Assembly: GCA_964390445.1 (NCBI GenBank)
Contig: CAYMJJ010000001.1
Location: 37,560-101,559, forward strand
DNA from: Anderseniella sp964390445
Lineage (GTDB): Bacteria; Pseudomonadota; Alphaproteobacteria; Rhizobiales; Aestuariivirgaceae
Length of the DNA: 64,000 nucleotides
Direction: 5' to 3'
The notes beneath the pieces were generated by a model. It had not been told where the DNA came from. It saw nothing but the letters and a program-made list of their open reading frames with translations, and searched no databases. A program made the translations under genes and the position numbers. The number at the start of each line of letters is the position of its first letter. Positions within the stretch are counted from its first letter, which is position 1. Below, in pieces: positions 42,147 through 49,841 of this stretch.

Positions 42147-43472
42147 CTAGCGGCCTGACGCCGAAGTGCGTTCCTTGCGTGCAGGCTTGGTCTTTGCCGC
42201 CTCGGGCGTGGCCGCGGCCGGGTTGCTTCCCTTTGCCTTCTCGCGGCTCGACAGGCTGGCGAACGAGGCAAATGTCGCCGGCGTCACCACTTCGCACGAC
42301 CCGCCCGACGCCGTGATCACCTGGCACAGGGTCTGGCTGTCAGTTTGCGTCATGGCATAGGAAACAGGCACGAAATCCTTGGTATAGGGCAGCCTGACCA
42401 CGCCCGCAGGGGCATTCTTCAACACCGCCGACCTCACCGCCTCGATGCCCGTGACAACCGCTTCGGCTTCAGCCGCGCTCTTGTACTTTCCGAACGTGGC
42501 CCCCCAGCCATTGAACTCGTTGGCATCTACCATGCGCAAGCCCTGTCCGCCACATACCGTCGAACGCAGGTTGGGTGGCGTGCCGCCCTCATTGGTGATG
42601 GCTGAGACGGCAAGCGAGCCTGCGTAACCGGCTGCATTCTCCAGCACAACCTTGGCCTTGTGTGCCCGGGCCATTCCCGAGCGGGTGCCGAAGATCACCG
42701 TAACCAGCTTGCGGCCTCCAACGGTCGCGGTGCCAATCAGGTTGAAGCCCGATGGACAAACGAAGCCGGTCTTCATGCCGTCGGCCTTGTCCCAGATCTT
42801 CATCAGGTGGTTGCGGTTGCGCAGCTTGCGCTTGCCGGCGGTCACGAAAGGGGCCGAATAATACTTGTGCGCCTGCGGATACCTTGTCATCAGCGCCATC
42901 GTCAGCAAGCCCATGTCCCGCGCCGTCGTCACCTGCTGCTTGTCAAACAGTCCGTGCGGATTGACGAAATGTGATCCGGTCATGCCGAGCTCGCGGGCCG
43001 TGGCGTTCATCAGCTTGGCGAAGTTTTCCTGCGACCCCGCCACGCCTTCAGCCAGCAGCGACGCCATGTCATTGGCGGAATACACCAGCAACGCCTGCAG
43101 CGCGAAATCCACGCTCACCTTGGTGCCGGGCTTGAAACCGATCTTGCTGGGCGGTGGCGCAGACGAGGTCTTGGTGACCGTCAGCTTGGTATTCAGCGAC
43201 AGCTTGCCCTGTTCGATCGCGCGGAACGTGACGTATGCGGTCAGGATCTTGGTCAGCGAAGCCGGATACCACGGCTTGCCGGCATCGCGTGCAACGATGG
43301 CCTGGCCCGTCTTGGCATCGAACACCAGTACCGGGTTTGCCGCCGCCGGAATCACCGCGGCAGCAAAAAGCCCCGCCGCGACCAGGCCAGACGTGATTAG
43401 TCGCTTGAACAAGCTGGTGAGTCGCAAAACAGGCTCCAATCCGTTTGTGCCGCCCCCGACCTGAAGCCTCAT
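42147..43472 (-). CDS. Serine D-alanyl-D-alanine carboxypeptidase
   Basis: A 441-residue penicillin-binding protein of the DacA/DacF type that trims peptidoglycan pentapeptides in the periplasm. A signal peptide covers about residues 18-45 (LFKRLITSGLVAAGLFAAAVIPAAA). The three active-site motifs are S72-L-T-K75, S132-A-N134 and K234-T-G236. After the catalytic domain is a region with VCGGQG and a SPOR-like segment (FVPVSYAMTQTDSQTLCQVIT), then a Lys/Ala/Thr-rich tail. An AGGAG site precedes the ATG at 43472. The open frame continues upstream only through the antisense-free tRNA gene and is not coding there. No C-terminal amphipathic anchor helix is evident. Confidence 0.93.
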   Translation of the reverse strand: MRLQVGGGTNGLEPVLRLTSLFKRLITSGLVAAGLFAAAVIPAAANPVLVFDAKTGQAIVARDAGKPWYPASLTKILTAYVTFRAIEQGKLSLNTKLTVTKTSSAPPPSKIGFKPGTKVSVDFALQALLVYSANDMASLLAEGVAGSQENFAKLMNATARELGMTGSHFVNPHGLFDKQQVTTARDMGLLTMALMTRYPQAHKYYSAPFVTAGKRKLRNRNHLMKIWDKADGMKTGFVCPSGFNLIGTATVGGRKLVTVIFGTRSGMARAHKAKVVLENAAGYAGSLAVSAITNEGGTPPNLRSTVCGGQGLRMVDANEFNGWGATFGKYKSAAEAEAVVTGIEAVRSAVLKNAPAGVVRLPYTKDFVPVSYAMTQTDSQTLCQVITASGGSCEVVTPATFASFASLSSREKAKGSNPAAATPEAAKTKPARKERTSASGR

Positions 43473-43562
43473 GGGTAGCACTCCTGCCCTGCCGGGATCA
43501 ATGGCGGCTGCCACGTGAAACCCCGCAAACTTGTCGCGGGCGGATCCCTCGGCGTGCAATTT

Positions 43563-43649
43563 TGGTGCCCCTGGCCGGAATCGAACCAGCACGCCCTTTC
43601 GGGCAACAGATTTTGAGTCTGCCGCGTCTACCAGTTCCGCCACAGGGGC
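43563..43649 (-). tRNA. tRNA-Leu (anticodon CAA)
   Basis: An 87-base tRNA with encoded CCA. The acceptor stem is GCCCCTG/CAGGGGC with A as discriminator, the T arm contains GGTTCGATTCC, and a long variable arm typical of Leu (TTGCCCGAAAGGGC) is present. The anticodon loop CTCAAAA places CAA at 34-36, reading UUG codons. It lies just upstream of the carboxypeptidase gene on the same strand, which may be read through from the tRNA promoter. Confidence 0.95.
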
Positions 43650-43665
43650 CCTCAAATCGCGCCGG

Positions 43666-43693
43666 ACTATAGGCCGCCTTTGGCAAGCGTCAA
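43666..43693 (-). promoter_or_regulatory. Sigma70-type promoter of tRNA-Leu
   Basis: On the minus strand TTGACG (43693-43688) and TATAGT (43671-43666) are separated by 16 bases. The -10 ends 16 bases before the mature tRNA 5' end, a fitting distance for a short leader. Confidence 0.75.
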
Positions 43694-43770
43694 CAGCAAA
43701 CCTTGCCCCTGGCGCGCGGCTTCACAAGTCGCATGGACAAATCAGCAACGCCAGCGTATTGCCATCGCCC

Positions 43771-44352
43771 ATGTTGAGAGCCCTGTACGACTGGACAATG
43801 AGACTTGCCGCCCATCGCCACGCGCAATGGACGCTGGCGTTTGTCTCGTTCATCGAGAGCTCGGTCTTTCCGATCCCGCCGGATGCACTGCTGGTGCCGA
43901 TGACGCTCGCCAAACCGCGCCGGGCCTGGATTTACGCTACCATCTGCACCATCGCCTCGGTGCTGGGCGGCCTTGCCGGCTACGCCATCGGTTACTGGCT
44001 GTTTGACACCCTCGGCCAGTTGATCATTGAATTCTATAATCTTGGAACCAAGTTCATCGAATTCCAGGACAAGTTCAACGAGTGGGGCCTGCCCATCGTG
44101 TTCTTTGCCGGGTTGACACCGTTTCCCTACAAGGTCATCACCTTGATGAGCGGCGTTACCGAAATGGCGCTGCCTGTGTTCATCGCCGCCTCGGTTGTAT
44201 CGCGTGGCATGCGCTTCTACCTGGTGTGCGGCCTGCTGTACTTCTTCGGCGAACCGGTGCGGCTCTTCATTGAGAAGTACCTTGGTCTCGTCACCCTTGC
44301 GGCAGGCATAATGCTGGTGGGCGGTTTTGTCGCCGTGAAATACCTGTTCTAG
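43771..44352 (+). CDS. DedA/YqaA-family membrane protein
   Basis: A 193-residue inner-membrane protein of the SNARE-associated (VTT/DedA) group in its short YqaA form. Features are the ESSVFPIPPDALLVPMTLA re-entrant segment (residues about 27-45), GGLAGYAIGYWLFDTLG, and FFAGLTPFPYKVITLMSGV (about 110-128) with the Gly/Pro/Phe pattern of the family. DedA proteins act in lipid scrambling and membrane homeostasis; the YqaA branch is not well characterised. It ends 18 bases before dsbB, so both are probably co-transcribed. Confidence 0.87.
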   Translation: MLRALYDWTMRLAAHRHAQWTLAFVSFIESSVFPIPPDALLVPMTLAKPRRAWIYATICTIASVLGGLAGYAIGYWLFDTLGQLIIEFYNLGTKFIEFQDKFNEWGLPIVFFAGLTPFPYKVITLMSGVTEMALPVFIAASVVSRGMRFYLVCGLLYFFGEPVRLFIEKYLGLVTLAAGIMLVGGFVAVKYLF

Positions 44353-44370
44353 CAACTAGCATCGGGCACC

Positions 44371-44889
44371 ATGACACGGGATCAGCAACAGGTTCGCCAG
44401 ATTGCGCTGATGACGCTGGCGCTCGCCACCGCCACCATTGCCGTTGCCTGGATCTTCGAGATATTTGGCGGCTACAAGCCGTGTCCGCTGTGCCTGCAGC
44501 AACGCTGGGCCTACTATTTCTCGCTGCCCGTCCTCGTGCTTATCGTGCTTCGCCTTGGCCGCCCCGGCACCGACATCGACGTGGTGCGCTGGGGGTTTCT
44601 GGCCGTGGTGCTGGCGTTCCTGCTCAACGCCGGACTGGGCTTCTATCACTCAGGCGTGGAATGGGGCTGGTTTGAAGGCCCGTCCGCGTGTGCATCGGGC
44701 GCCGGGCTGTCCGGCGGGCTGCCCGACCTGACCAGGGCACGGGTCATCAGTTGCACCGACGCGCAGTGGCGCATGTTCGGGCTGTCGTTTGCAGGCTGGA
44801 ACGTGGTGGCTTCGCTGGTGCTTGCGGCAATGGCGGCCATCGGCATCAAGCGCACCTACGCCTACGGGTCGAGCTCGGTATCCCAGTAG
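44371..44889 (+). CDS. dsbB: Disulfide bond formation protein DsbB
   Basis: A 172-residue four-helix inner-membrane protein that reoxidises DsbA and passes electrons to quinone. The first redox pair is C38/C41 in KPCPLCLQQRW, and the second is C107 and C128 on the second periplasmic loop (SACASG and ISCTD). An Arg next to the first pair, as in quinone-binding DsbB, is R45. The end overlaps the convergent HNH gene by 28 bases. No dsbA is seen in the window. Confidence 0.91.
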   Translation: MTRDQQQVRQIALMTLALATATIAVAWIFEIFGGYKPCPLCLQQRWAYYFSLPVLVLIVLRLGRPGTDIDVVRWGFLAVVLAFLLNAGLGFYHSGVEWGWFEGPSACASGAGLSGGLPDLTRARVISCTDAQWRMFGLSFAGWNVVASLVLAAMAAIGIKRTYAYGSSSVSQ

Positions 44890-45455
44890 AGATAATCCTG
44901 CCAGCTGTCGTGCAGGTAGTTGGGCGGAAAGTGCCGCCCGTTTGCATGCAGCTGGTGCACTGTCGGCTTGTCGGGCCGGCTTGCCGGGTGCATGCCGCAG
45001 TCACTGGGCATCTTGTTGCCCTTGCGCAGGTTACACGGGCTGCACGCGGTAATGACATTGTCCCATGTGGTCTGCCCGCCCTTTGAGCGCGGCACCACGT
45101 GGTCGAACGTGAGGTCATCACCCACCCCGCAATACTGGCAGGTAAACCGGTCGCGCAGGAACACGTTGAACCTTGTGAACGCCGGATGCCGGGCAGGCTT
45201 CACATAGGACTTGAGCGACACGACGGAGGGCAGCCGGAACTCGAAGCTGGGCGAGCGCACCATGGTGTCGTATTCCGACACGATGTCGACCCGCTCCAGG
45301 AATACCGCCTTGACGACATCCTGCCAGCACCACAGCGACAGCGGATAATAGCTGAGCGGCCTGTAGTCGGCATTCAGGACCAGGGCCGGACAACTTTCCG
45401 GCGCGACGTTGGCGTGCAGCACGTTCCTTCCCCTGATTCTGGATGGTGAATCCAA
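44862..45455 (-). CDS. HNH endonuclease family protein
   Basis: A 197-residue protein with an N-terminal domain (residues about 20-90, LVLNADYRPLSYYPLSLWCW..) and a C-terminal HNH domain. The zinc pairs are C106/C109 and C138/C141, the catalytic D118-H119 is in LTFDHVVPRSKGG, and N133 in TTWDNV completes the motif. This is the widespread stand-alone HNH protein found as a conserved chromosomal gene in alphaproteobacteria; its role is unknown and no restriction or phage gene is near. Nuclease activity is expected from the intact motif. Confidence 0.89.
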   Translation of the reverse strand: MDSPSRIRGRNVLHANVAPESCPALVLNADYRPLSYYPLSLWCWQDVVKAVFLERVDIVSEYDTMVRSPSFEFRLPSVVSLKSYVKPARHPAFTRFNVFLRDRFTCQYCGVGDDLTFDHVVPRSKGGQTTWDNVITACSPCNLRKGNKMPSDCGMHPASRPDKPTVHQLHANGRHFPPNYLHDSWQDYLYWDTELDP

Positions 45456-45545
45456 GGTGAGTGATAACTACTATATCTTGTGCAACGGACGTGTGAAGGC
45501 CCGAAATTTAACCGTCCCACGCTGTGATCCGGGCGCCCAGAACCG

Positions 45546-46202
45546 TCACTCGCCACCCCGTCCCTGCTCCGTAACATAATGATCCCACAGGTAGCGTGCC
45601 GCAACCGACCGCCACGGCCGCCAGCCTTGTGCGAGACCATCCATCGCAGCCACCGGCGGCACGTCCTCCAGCCCCAGCAGCTTCTGCAGCCCTACCCGCA
45701 CGGCAAGGTCTCCCGCCGGCCACGCATCGCACCGGCCCAGGCACGTCATCAGGTAGATGTCGGCACTCCACCGGCCAATGCCCTTCAACTGCATCAGCGC
45801 CGCCGCGGCTTCAGCATCACCCAGCCCCTCCAGCGCATCAAAGCTGAACCGGCCATCGCGCACCGCTGCCGCTGCCGCGATGATGGTACGCGCCTTTGCC
45901 CTGGTCAGGCCGAGGCTGGCAATTTCCGCCTCGTCCATCGCCGCCAGCAAATGCGCATTGAACGGGACCAGCGCCGTACTGACCCGGCCCCAGATCACCT
46001 GTGCCGCCCGCGCCGAAATCAACTGCCCGGTCACGATCCAGGCCAGACCTTCCAGCCCTCCCGCGCGGCGCCGCAACCGCGGCAGGCCGTTGCGCTCATG
46101 CAGCGCGGCAAAGCGTGCATCAGCCGCCACCAGGGCTTGCGCAGCCGTTGCCAGGTCACGCGCCGTGTTGATTGGAAATCCGTTTGCCTGCATGAAGGCC
46201 AA
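45546..46202 (-). CDS. DNA-3-methyladenine glycosylase II family protein
   Basis: A 218-residue helix-hairpin-helix glycosylase (AlkA-like without the N-terminal beta domain). The HhH motif is in LMQLKGIGRWSADIYLM (about residues 137-153), followed by the catalytic Asp in WPAGDLAVR. It removes alkylated purines to start base excision repair. The shorter length is typical of alphaproteobacterial members. It is divergent from gluQ with a gap of only 37 bases. I see no LexA or Ada-type box upstream. Confidence 0.9.
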   Translation of the reverse strand: MAFMQANGFPINTARDLATAAQALVAADARFAALHERNGLPRLRRRAGGLEGLAWIVTGQLISARAAQVIWGRVSTALVPFNAHLLAAMDEAEIASLGLTRAKARTIIAAAAAVRDGRFSFDALEGLGDAEAAAALMQLKGIGRWSADIYLMTCLGRCDAWPAGDLAVRVGLQKLLGLEDVPPVAAMDGLAQGWRPWRSVAARYLWDHYVTEQGRGGE

Positions 46203-46239
46203 CTATACCGGCGTGCGCGCTGGCGGCAACCGCAACCCG

Positions 46240-47106
46240 ATGAAAGACAAAGGCATGGCAGGACGCAAGTTCAGGTTTGCCCCCAGCCCCAACGGACGGC
46301 TGCACCTTGGCCATGCCTACTCGGCCCTGTTCAGCTGGCAACAGGCCCACCTTCACGAGGGCCAGTGCCTGCTGCGCATCGAGGACATCGACACCGCCCG
46401 GTGCAGGCAGGAATACGTTGACGCCATTGCCGAAGACCTCCGCTGGCTGGGTCTCGACTGGCCGGAACCGGTGCGGCGACAGTCACGCCACATGCACGAC
46501 TATATCGCCGTCATCGACCGGCTCGAACGCCTGCGCCTGCTCTACCCGTGCTTCTGCACCAGATCCCAGCTCGCCGCGCTGGATGGCCCGCGCGACCCCG
46601 ATGGAGCCGTGCTCTACCCCGGTTATTGCCGTCTGCTGACAGCGCCCGAACGCCAGCGCCGCATGACGGCGGGCCAGCCCTATGCGCTCCGGCTCGACAT
46701 GGCCAAGGCGATCGTCGCCGCCGGCCAGCACCTCACCTTCCATGAAATGGGCACAGGCCCCGCAGGCGAGACAGGCCTTGTGCCGTGCCAGCCTGAACGC
46801 TGGGGCGATGTCATCCTGGTGCGCAAGGACATTGGCACCAGCTACCACCTCGCCGTGGTGCACGACGATGCGCTGCAAGCCATCACCCACGTCACCCGAG
46901 GGCACGACCTGTTCCACGCCACCTCGATCCACCGGATGTTGCAGTCGATCCTCGATCTGCCGCAGCCAGCCTACATCCACCACCGGCTGATCCCCGGCGA
47001 CACCGGCCGCAAGCTGTCCAAGAGCGCCGGCGACCGCTCGCTCGCCTCGCTGCGGGAAGAGGGCATCACTGCCAGCGATGTTCGCACCCTGCTGGGGTTC
47101 GGCTGA
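46240..47106 (+). CDS. gluQ: Glutamyl-Q tRNA(Asp) synthetase
   Basis: A 288-residue class I synthetase-like protein without an anticodon-binding domain, which attaches glutamate to queuosine-34 of tRNA(Asp). HIGH-type motif HLGH is at residues 22-25 in PSPNGRLHLGHAYSAL and the KMSKS-type motif is KLSKS near residue 258. A zinc site is formed by C104/C106 and Y126/C130 in CFC and YPGYC. The length separates it from full GluRS. The ATG at 46240 is preferred; a Met five codons on is also possible. Confidence 0.93.
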   Translation: MKDKGMAGRKFRFAPSPNGRLHLGHAYSALFSWQQAHLHEGQCLLRIEDIDTARCRQEYVDAIAEDLRWLGLDWPEPVRRQSRHMHDYIAVIDRLERLRLLYPCFCTRSQLAALDGPRDPDGAVLYPGYCRLLTAPERQRRMTAGQPYALRLDMAKAIVAAGQHLTFHEMGTGPAGETGLVPCQPERWGDVILVRKDIGTSYHLAVVHDDALQAITHVTRGHDLFHATSIHRMLQSILDLPQPAYIHHRLIPGDTGRKLSKSAGDRSLASLREEGITASDVRTLLGFG

Positions 47107-47115
47107 CGAAGGGGC

Positions 47116-48048
47116 TCAGCCCAGCAGCATCAGCACCACGCTCAGGCTGATAACCGACAGTGCCGTGCCGGCCGCAATCGCTGCCGACACCACTGCCTCG
47201 CCGTGGCCTTGGCGCTCGGCAAAGATGTAGGCATTGGCCCCGGCAGGAAGGGCGGCAAACAGCGTCACGATGCCCGCGTCGACCCGGTCCAGTGCAAACA
47301 CTTGCGTGGCCAGCAACCATGCCACCAGCGGCATCACCGTCAGCTTCAGCACCAACAGCACCATGAGGCCGGTCCGGTTGCCGGCAATGGTGAACCGCGA
47401 CAATGACAGCCCCAGCGCGAACAGTGCCGCAGGCACCGCCGCCTGGCCCAGCATGTCGGTCACCTTGTCTGCCACCGGCGCAAGCCCGAGACCTGTGAAG
47501 TTCCAAACGGTGCCGGCAATAATGCCGATGATGATCGGGTTGCCGCCAAGGTCCTTGGCCAGCGCCCGCACAAGACCCGTCTCGGCCGTCCGCGTGCCGC
47601 CCGCCGCGCGTGCCAGTATCGTCGCTGCGAGCCATTGCAGCGGCAGGTGAACGGTCAGGATCAGCGCCATCGGCAACAGCGCCGCATTGCCGAAATGCGC
47701 CACGCCCAGCGGCAGGCCCAGCATCACCGTGTTGCCGAAACTGGCCCCCAGTGCCGCCGACGCACCGCCGGCACCGCCCAGCCCCGGCACCTTGCGCGAC
47801 AGCACGATCGCCAGCGCCCAGATCACCAGCACCGCCCCGAAGAACGCCCCCCACAGCGCCCAGGGCGGCTGCGCAGGCAATCCGAACGACACCATCGCCC
47901 GGAACAGCAATGCTGGCACTGCGAACGCGAACACGAACTGTGAAAGCCCGCGCGCCGCGCCCTCGCCGAACCAGCCCGCCTTGCCGGCACCGAACCCCAG
48001 CACGATCAGCGCAAACACTGGAGCTACCGTGCCGAACACGTCGCTCAT
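47116..48048 (-). CDS. AEC (auxin efflux carrier) family transporter
   Basis: A 310-residue membrane protein with ten predicted helices in two five-helix repeats. It starts MSDVFGTVAPVFALIVLGFGAGKAGWF and ends TALSVISLSVVLMLLG, both typical; GNTVMLGLPLGVAHFG and LPAGANAYIFA are the crossover-helix segments. Bacterial members transport malonate or other carboxylates, but the substrate is unknown. It converges on gluQ with 9 bases between stops. The open frame upstream of 48048 is not coding. Confidence 0.88.
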   Translation of the reverse strand: MSDVFGTVAPVFALIVLGFGAGKAGWFGEGAARGLSQFVFAFAVPALLFRAMVSFGLPAQPPWALWGAFFGAVLVIWALAIVLSRKVPGLGGAGGASAALGASFGNTVMLGLPLGVAHFGNAALLPMALILTVHLPLQWLAATILARAAGGTRTAETGLVRALAKDLGGNPIIIGIIAGTVWNFTGLGLAPVADKVTDMLGQAAVPAALFALGLSLSRFTIAGNRTGLMVLLVLKLTVMPLVAWLLATQVFALDRVDAGIVTLFAALPAGANAYIFAERQGHGEAVVSAAIAAGTALSVISLSVVLMLLG

Positions 48049-48111
48049 GCCCGTGATCACCGTTCTGTCTCCGCGATTGCCAACATGCTTCAGTGCGATA
48101 CACTGTTTGGC

Positions 48112-48771
48112 ATGACAAGCTCCAGCAGAATACCGCCCGGCGTTGATGACGAGGCCGCCCGCCTGCTTGAGCGCGCCTACTCGCTTGAAACCGACGAGGA
48201 CACCCACGCGCTCTACCGCGACTGGGCCGGAACCTACGACAAGACCATGCTCGACGGCCTGGGCTACACCTCGCCTGCACTGGTTGCGGGGCTGCTGGCA
48301 GATCACCTGCCGGATCGTGGCACGGCACTGCTCGATGTCGGTTGCGGCACCGGCCTTGCAGGCAAAGAGTTGGCGGGGCATGGCTTCACCACCATCGACG
48401 GCCTCGACTATTCAGCCGAAATGCTCGGCGTCGCCGGCGCCCGCGACATCTATCGCGCCCTGATCAAGGCAGATCTGACCGCACCACTTGCACTACCCGA
48501 TGCCGCTTATGGCGGCGCGATCTGCACCGGCACCTTCACTCATGGCCACGTCGGACCGGTTGCCCTGCGTGAACTTTTCCGCCTGCTCAAGCCGGGTGCG
48601 CCGTTTGCCTTCTCCGTCAATGCGGGCGTATGGGACGAGATGGGCTTCGGCAATGAGCTTGCCGCCATCGAGCACGACGGCATGGCCCGCTGCGTCAGCC
48701 GCACGGCCGGCACCAACTACCAGACCTCGAATGAACCGGACAGCTGGCTGAACCTCTATGAGCGGACCTGA
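48112..48771 (+). CDS. SAM-dependent methyltransferase (WBSCR27/METTL27-like), first of a tandem pair
   Basis: A 219-residue class I methyltransferase. The SAM loop LLDVGCGTGLAG is near residues 76-87, the acidic strand is GLDYSAEML, and motif IV-V has TFTHGHVG and LLKPGAPFAFSVN. The same HGHVG block occurs in the next gene, so the two are paralogues (their alignment runs over the whole length). It overlaps the next gene by 14 bases. The substrate is unknown; the resemblance to vertebrate METTL27 is from motif order only. Confidence 0.86.
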   Translation: MTSSSRIPPGVDDEAARLLERAYSLETDEDTHALYRDWAGTYDKTMLDGLGYTSPALVAGLLADHLPDRGTALLDVGCGTGLAGKELAGHGFTTIDGLDYSAEMLGVAGARDIYRALIKADLTAPLALPDAAYGGAICTGTFTHGHVGPVALRELFRLLKPGAPFAFSVNAGVWDEMGFGNELAAIEHDGMARCVSRTAGTNYQTSNEPDSWLNLYERT

Positions 48772-49393
48772 CGAAACCGCCCTGGACCGGGTCCTGCGCG
48801 CCCGTGCCATCACCGGCGCGGACGAGGCAAGATCACTCTACGGCCGTTGGGCCGATACCTACGATGAAGACGTCTACGGCACTCTGAAAGTCATCGGCAC
48901 CATCCGGGTCGTTGAGCTGCTCGCCTCCCATCTCAACCCGGCAGACAATCCGGCCATTCTCGATGCCGGCTGCGGCACCGGCGCGGTCGGCGCGCATTCT
49001 TATTCGCATGGCTTCCACCATATCGACGGCATCGACATCTCACCCGAAATGCTGGCCGTGGCCGCCCGGCGCAAGGTCTATGGGTCACTGATCGAGGCTG
49101 ATCTCAACCAGCCGTTGCCACCTGCTCTGGGGCGGTATGATGCCGTGGCCAGTGCCGGCACCTTCGTTCACGGCCATGTCGGGCGTGAGGGTTTCATCTC
49201 GCTCAGCCGTCTGTTGCGCGGAGGAGGATTGATGGTATGCGCCATTTCTGACGCCGTCTGGACACAAGGTGGTTTTGACCGTCTGCTGCCGGACCTGAAG
49301 CTCGAACCGCTCAGCCACACCTGCGAAGTCGTCATACCCGGGGGGCAGGCCGATACGCATCTGCTCGTGGCAAGGCTCACAACTGCAACTTGA
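48758..49393 (+). CDS. SAM-dependent methyltransferase, second of a tandem pair
   Basis: A 211-residue paralogue of the preceding gene. Matching blocks are RWADTYDEDVYG, ILDAGCGTGAVG, GIDISPEMLAVA, and AGTFVHGHVG followed by LSRLLRGGGLMVCAISDAVW. Tail sequences diverge, and this copy lacks the NYQTSNE segment of its neighbour, which may shift substrate choice. Its end overlaps the convergent GNAT gene by 17 bases. Function is unknown. Confidence 0.85.
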   Translation: MSGPDETALDRVLRARAITGADEARSLYGRWADTYDEDVYGTLKVIGTIRVVELLASHLNPADNPAILDAGCGTGAVGAHSYSHGFHHIDGIDISPEMLAVAARRKVYGSLIEADLNQPLPPALGRYDAVASAGTFVHGHVGREGFISLSRLLRGGGLMVCAISDAVWTQGGFDRLLPDLKLEPLSHTCEVVIPGGQADTHLLVARLTTAT

Positions 49394-49841
49394 ACCCGTC
49401 ATGACTGGCCTGGAAGCCGAACTGGCCATAGAACCGGTGCGCTTCCTTGCGGGTCTTGTCGCTGGTCAATTGCACAAGACTGCATCTGCGCTGCCGGCAC
49501 AGGCCAATGGCATGTTCCAGCATCTTGCCGCCAATGCCGCGGCCGCGCAGTCGGCTTGCCACCCGCACCGATTCGATCTGTCCGCGCCAGGCACCTTTGC
49601 GGCTCAGTCCCGGAATGAACGTCACTTGCAGGTAGCCGACGATTTCCCCATCCAGCTCGCCCAACAGCATCACCTGGTTGGCATCGGCCGCCATGGCGTC
49701 GAAGGCCGCAACATAGGCCACATCAAGGGGCAACGACGCATCGTCGCGCGACCGGCCGAGACCGTCATCGGCAATCAGCGCAACGATGGCCGGCAGGTCT
49801 GCCGCACACGCCTCCCTGAAGCTGACTGCGGGCCCGTCCAC
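49377..49841 (-). CDS. GNAT-family N-acetyltransferase
   Basis: A 154-residue GCN5-type acetyltransferase. The acetyl-CoA loop is in SVRVASRLRGRGIGGKMLEHAI (about residues 92-113, with R-x-x-G-x-G), followed by LVQLTSDKTRKEAHRFYGQFGFQAS, the usual end of the fold. The substrate is unknown. It starts immediately after the stop of ecm, so it belongs to the same transcript; a role in CoA metabolism is only suggested by that. Confidence 0.87.
   Translation of the reverse strand: MDGPAVSFREACAADLPAIVALIADDGLGRSRDDASLPLDVAYVAAFDAMAADANQVMLLGELDGEIVGYLQVTFIPGLSRKGAWRGQIESVRVASRLRGRGIGGKMLEHAIGLCRQRRCSLVQLTSDKTRKEAHRFYGQFGFQASHDGFKLQL

Noticed and set aside
43473..43655. N-terminal extension of the carboxypeptidase frame through tRNA-Leu
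   Set aside because: The frame is open over the tRNA gene, giving a well-known false peptide from Leu tRNA genes; the real start at 43472 has AGGAG and precedes the signal peptide.
44862..45455. HNH gene as part of a restriction, retron or anti-phage system
   Set aside because: It stands between dsbB and a glycosylase gene with no methyltransferase or other defence gene beside it, and matches the common stand-alone chromosomal HNH family.
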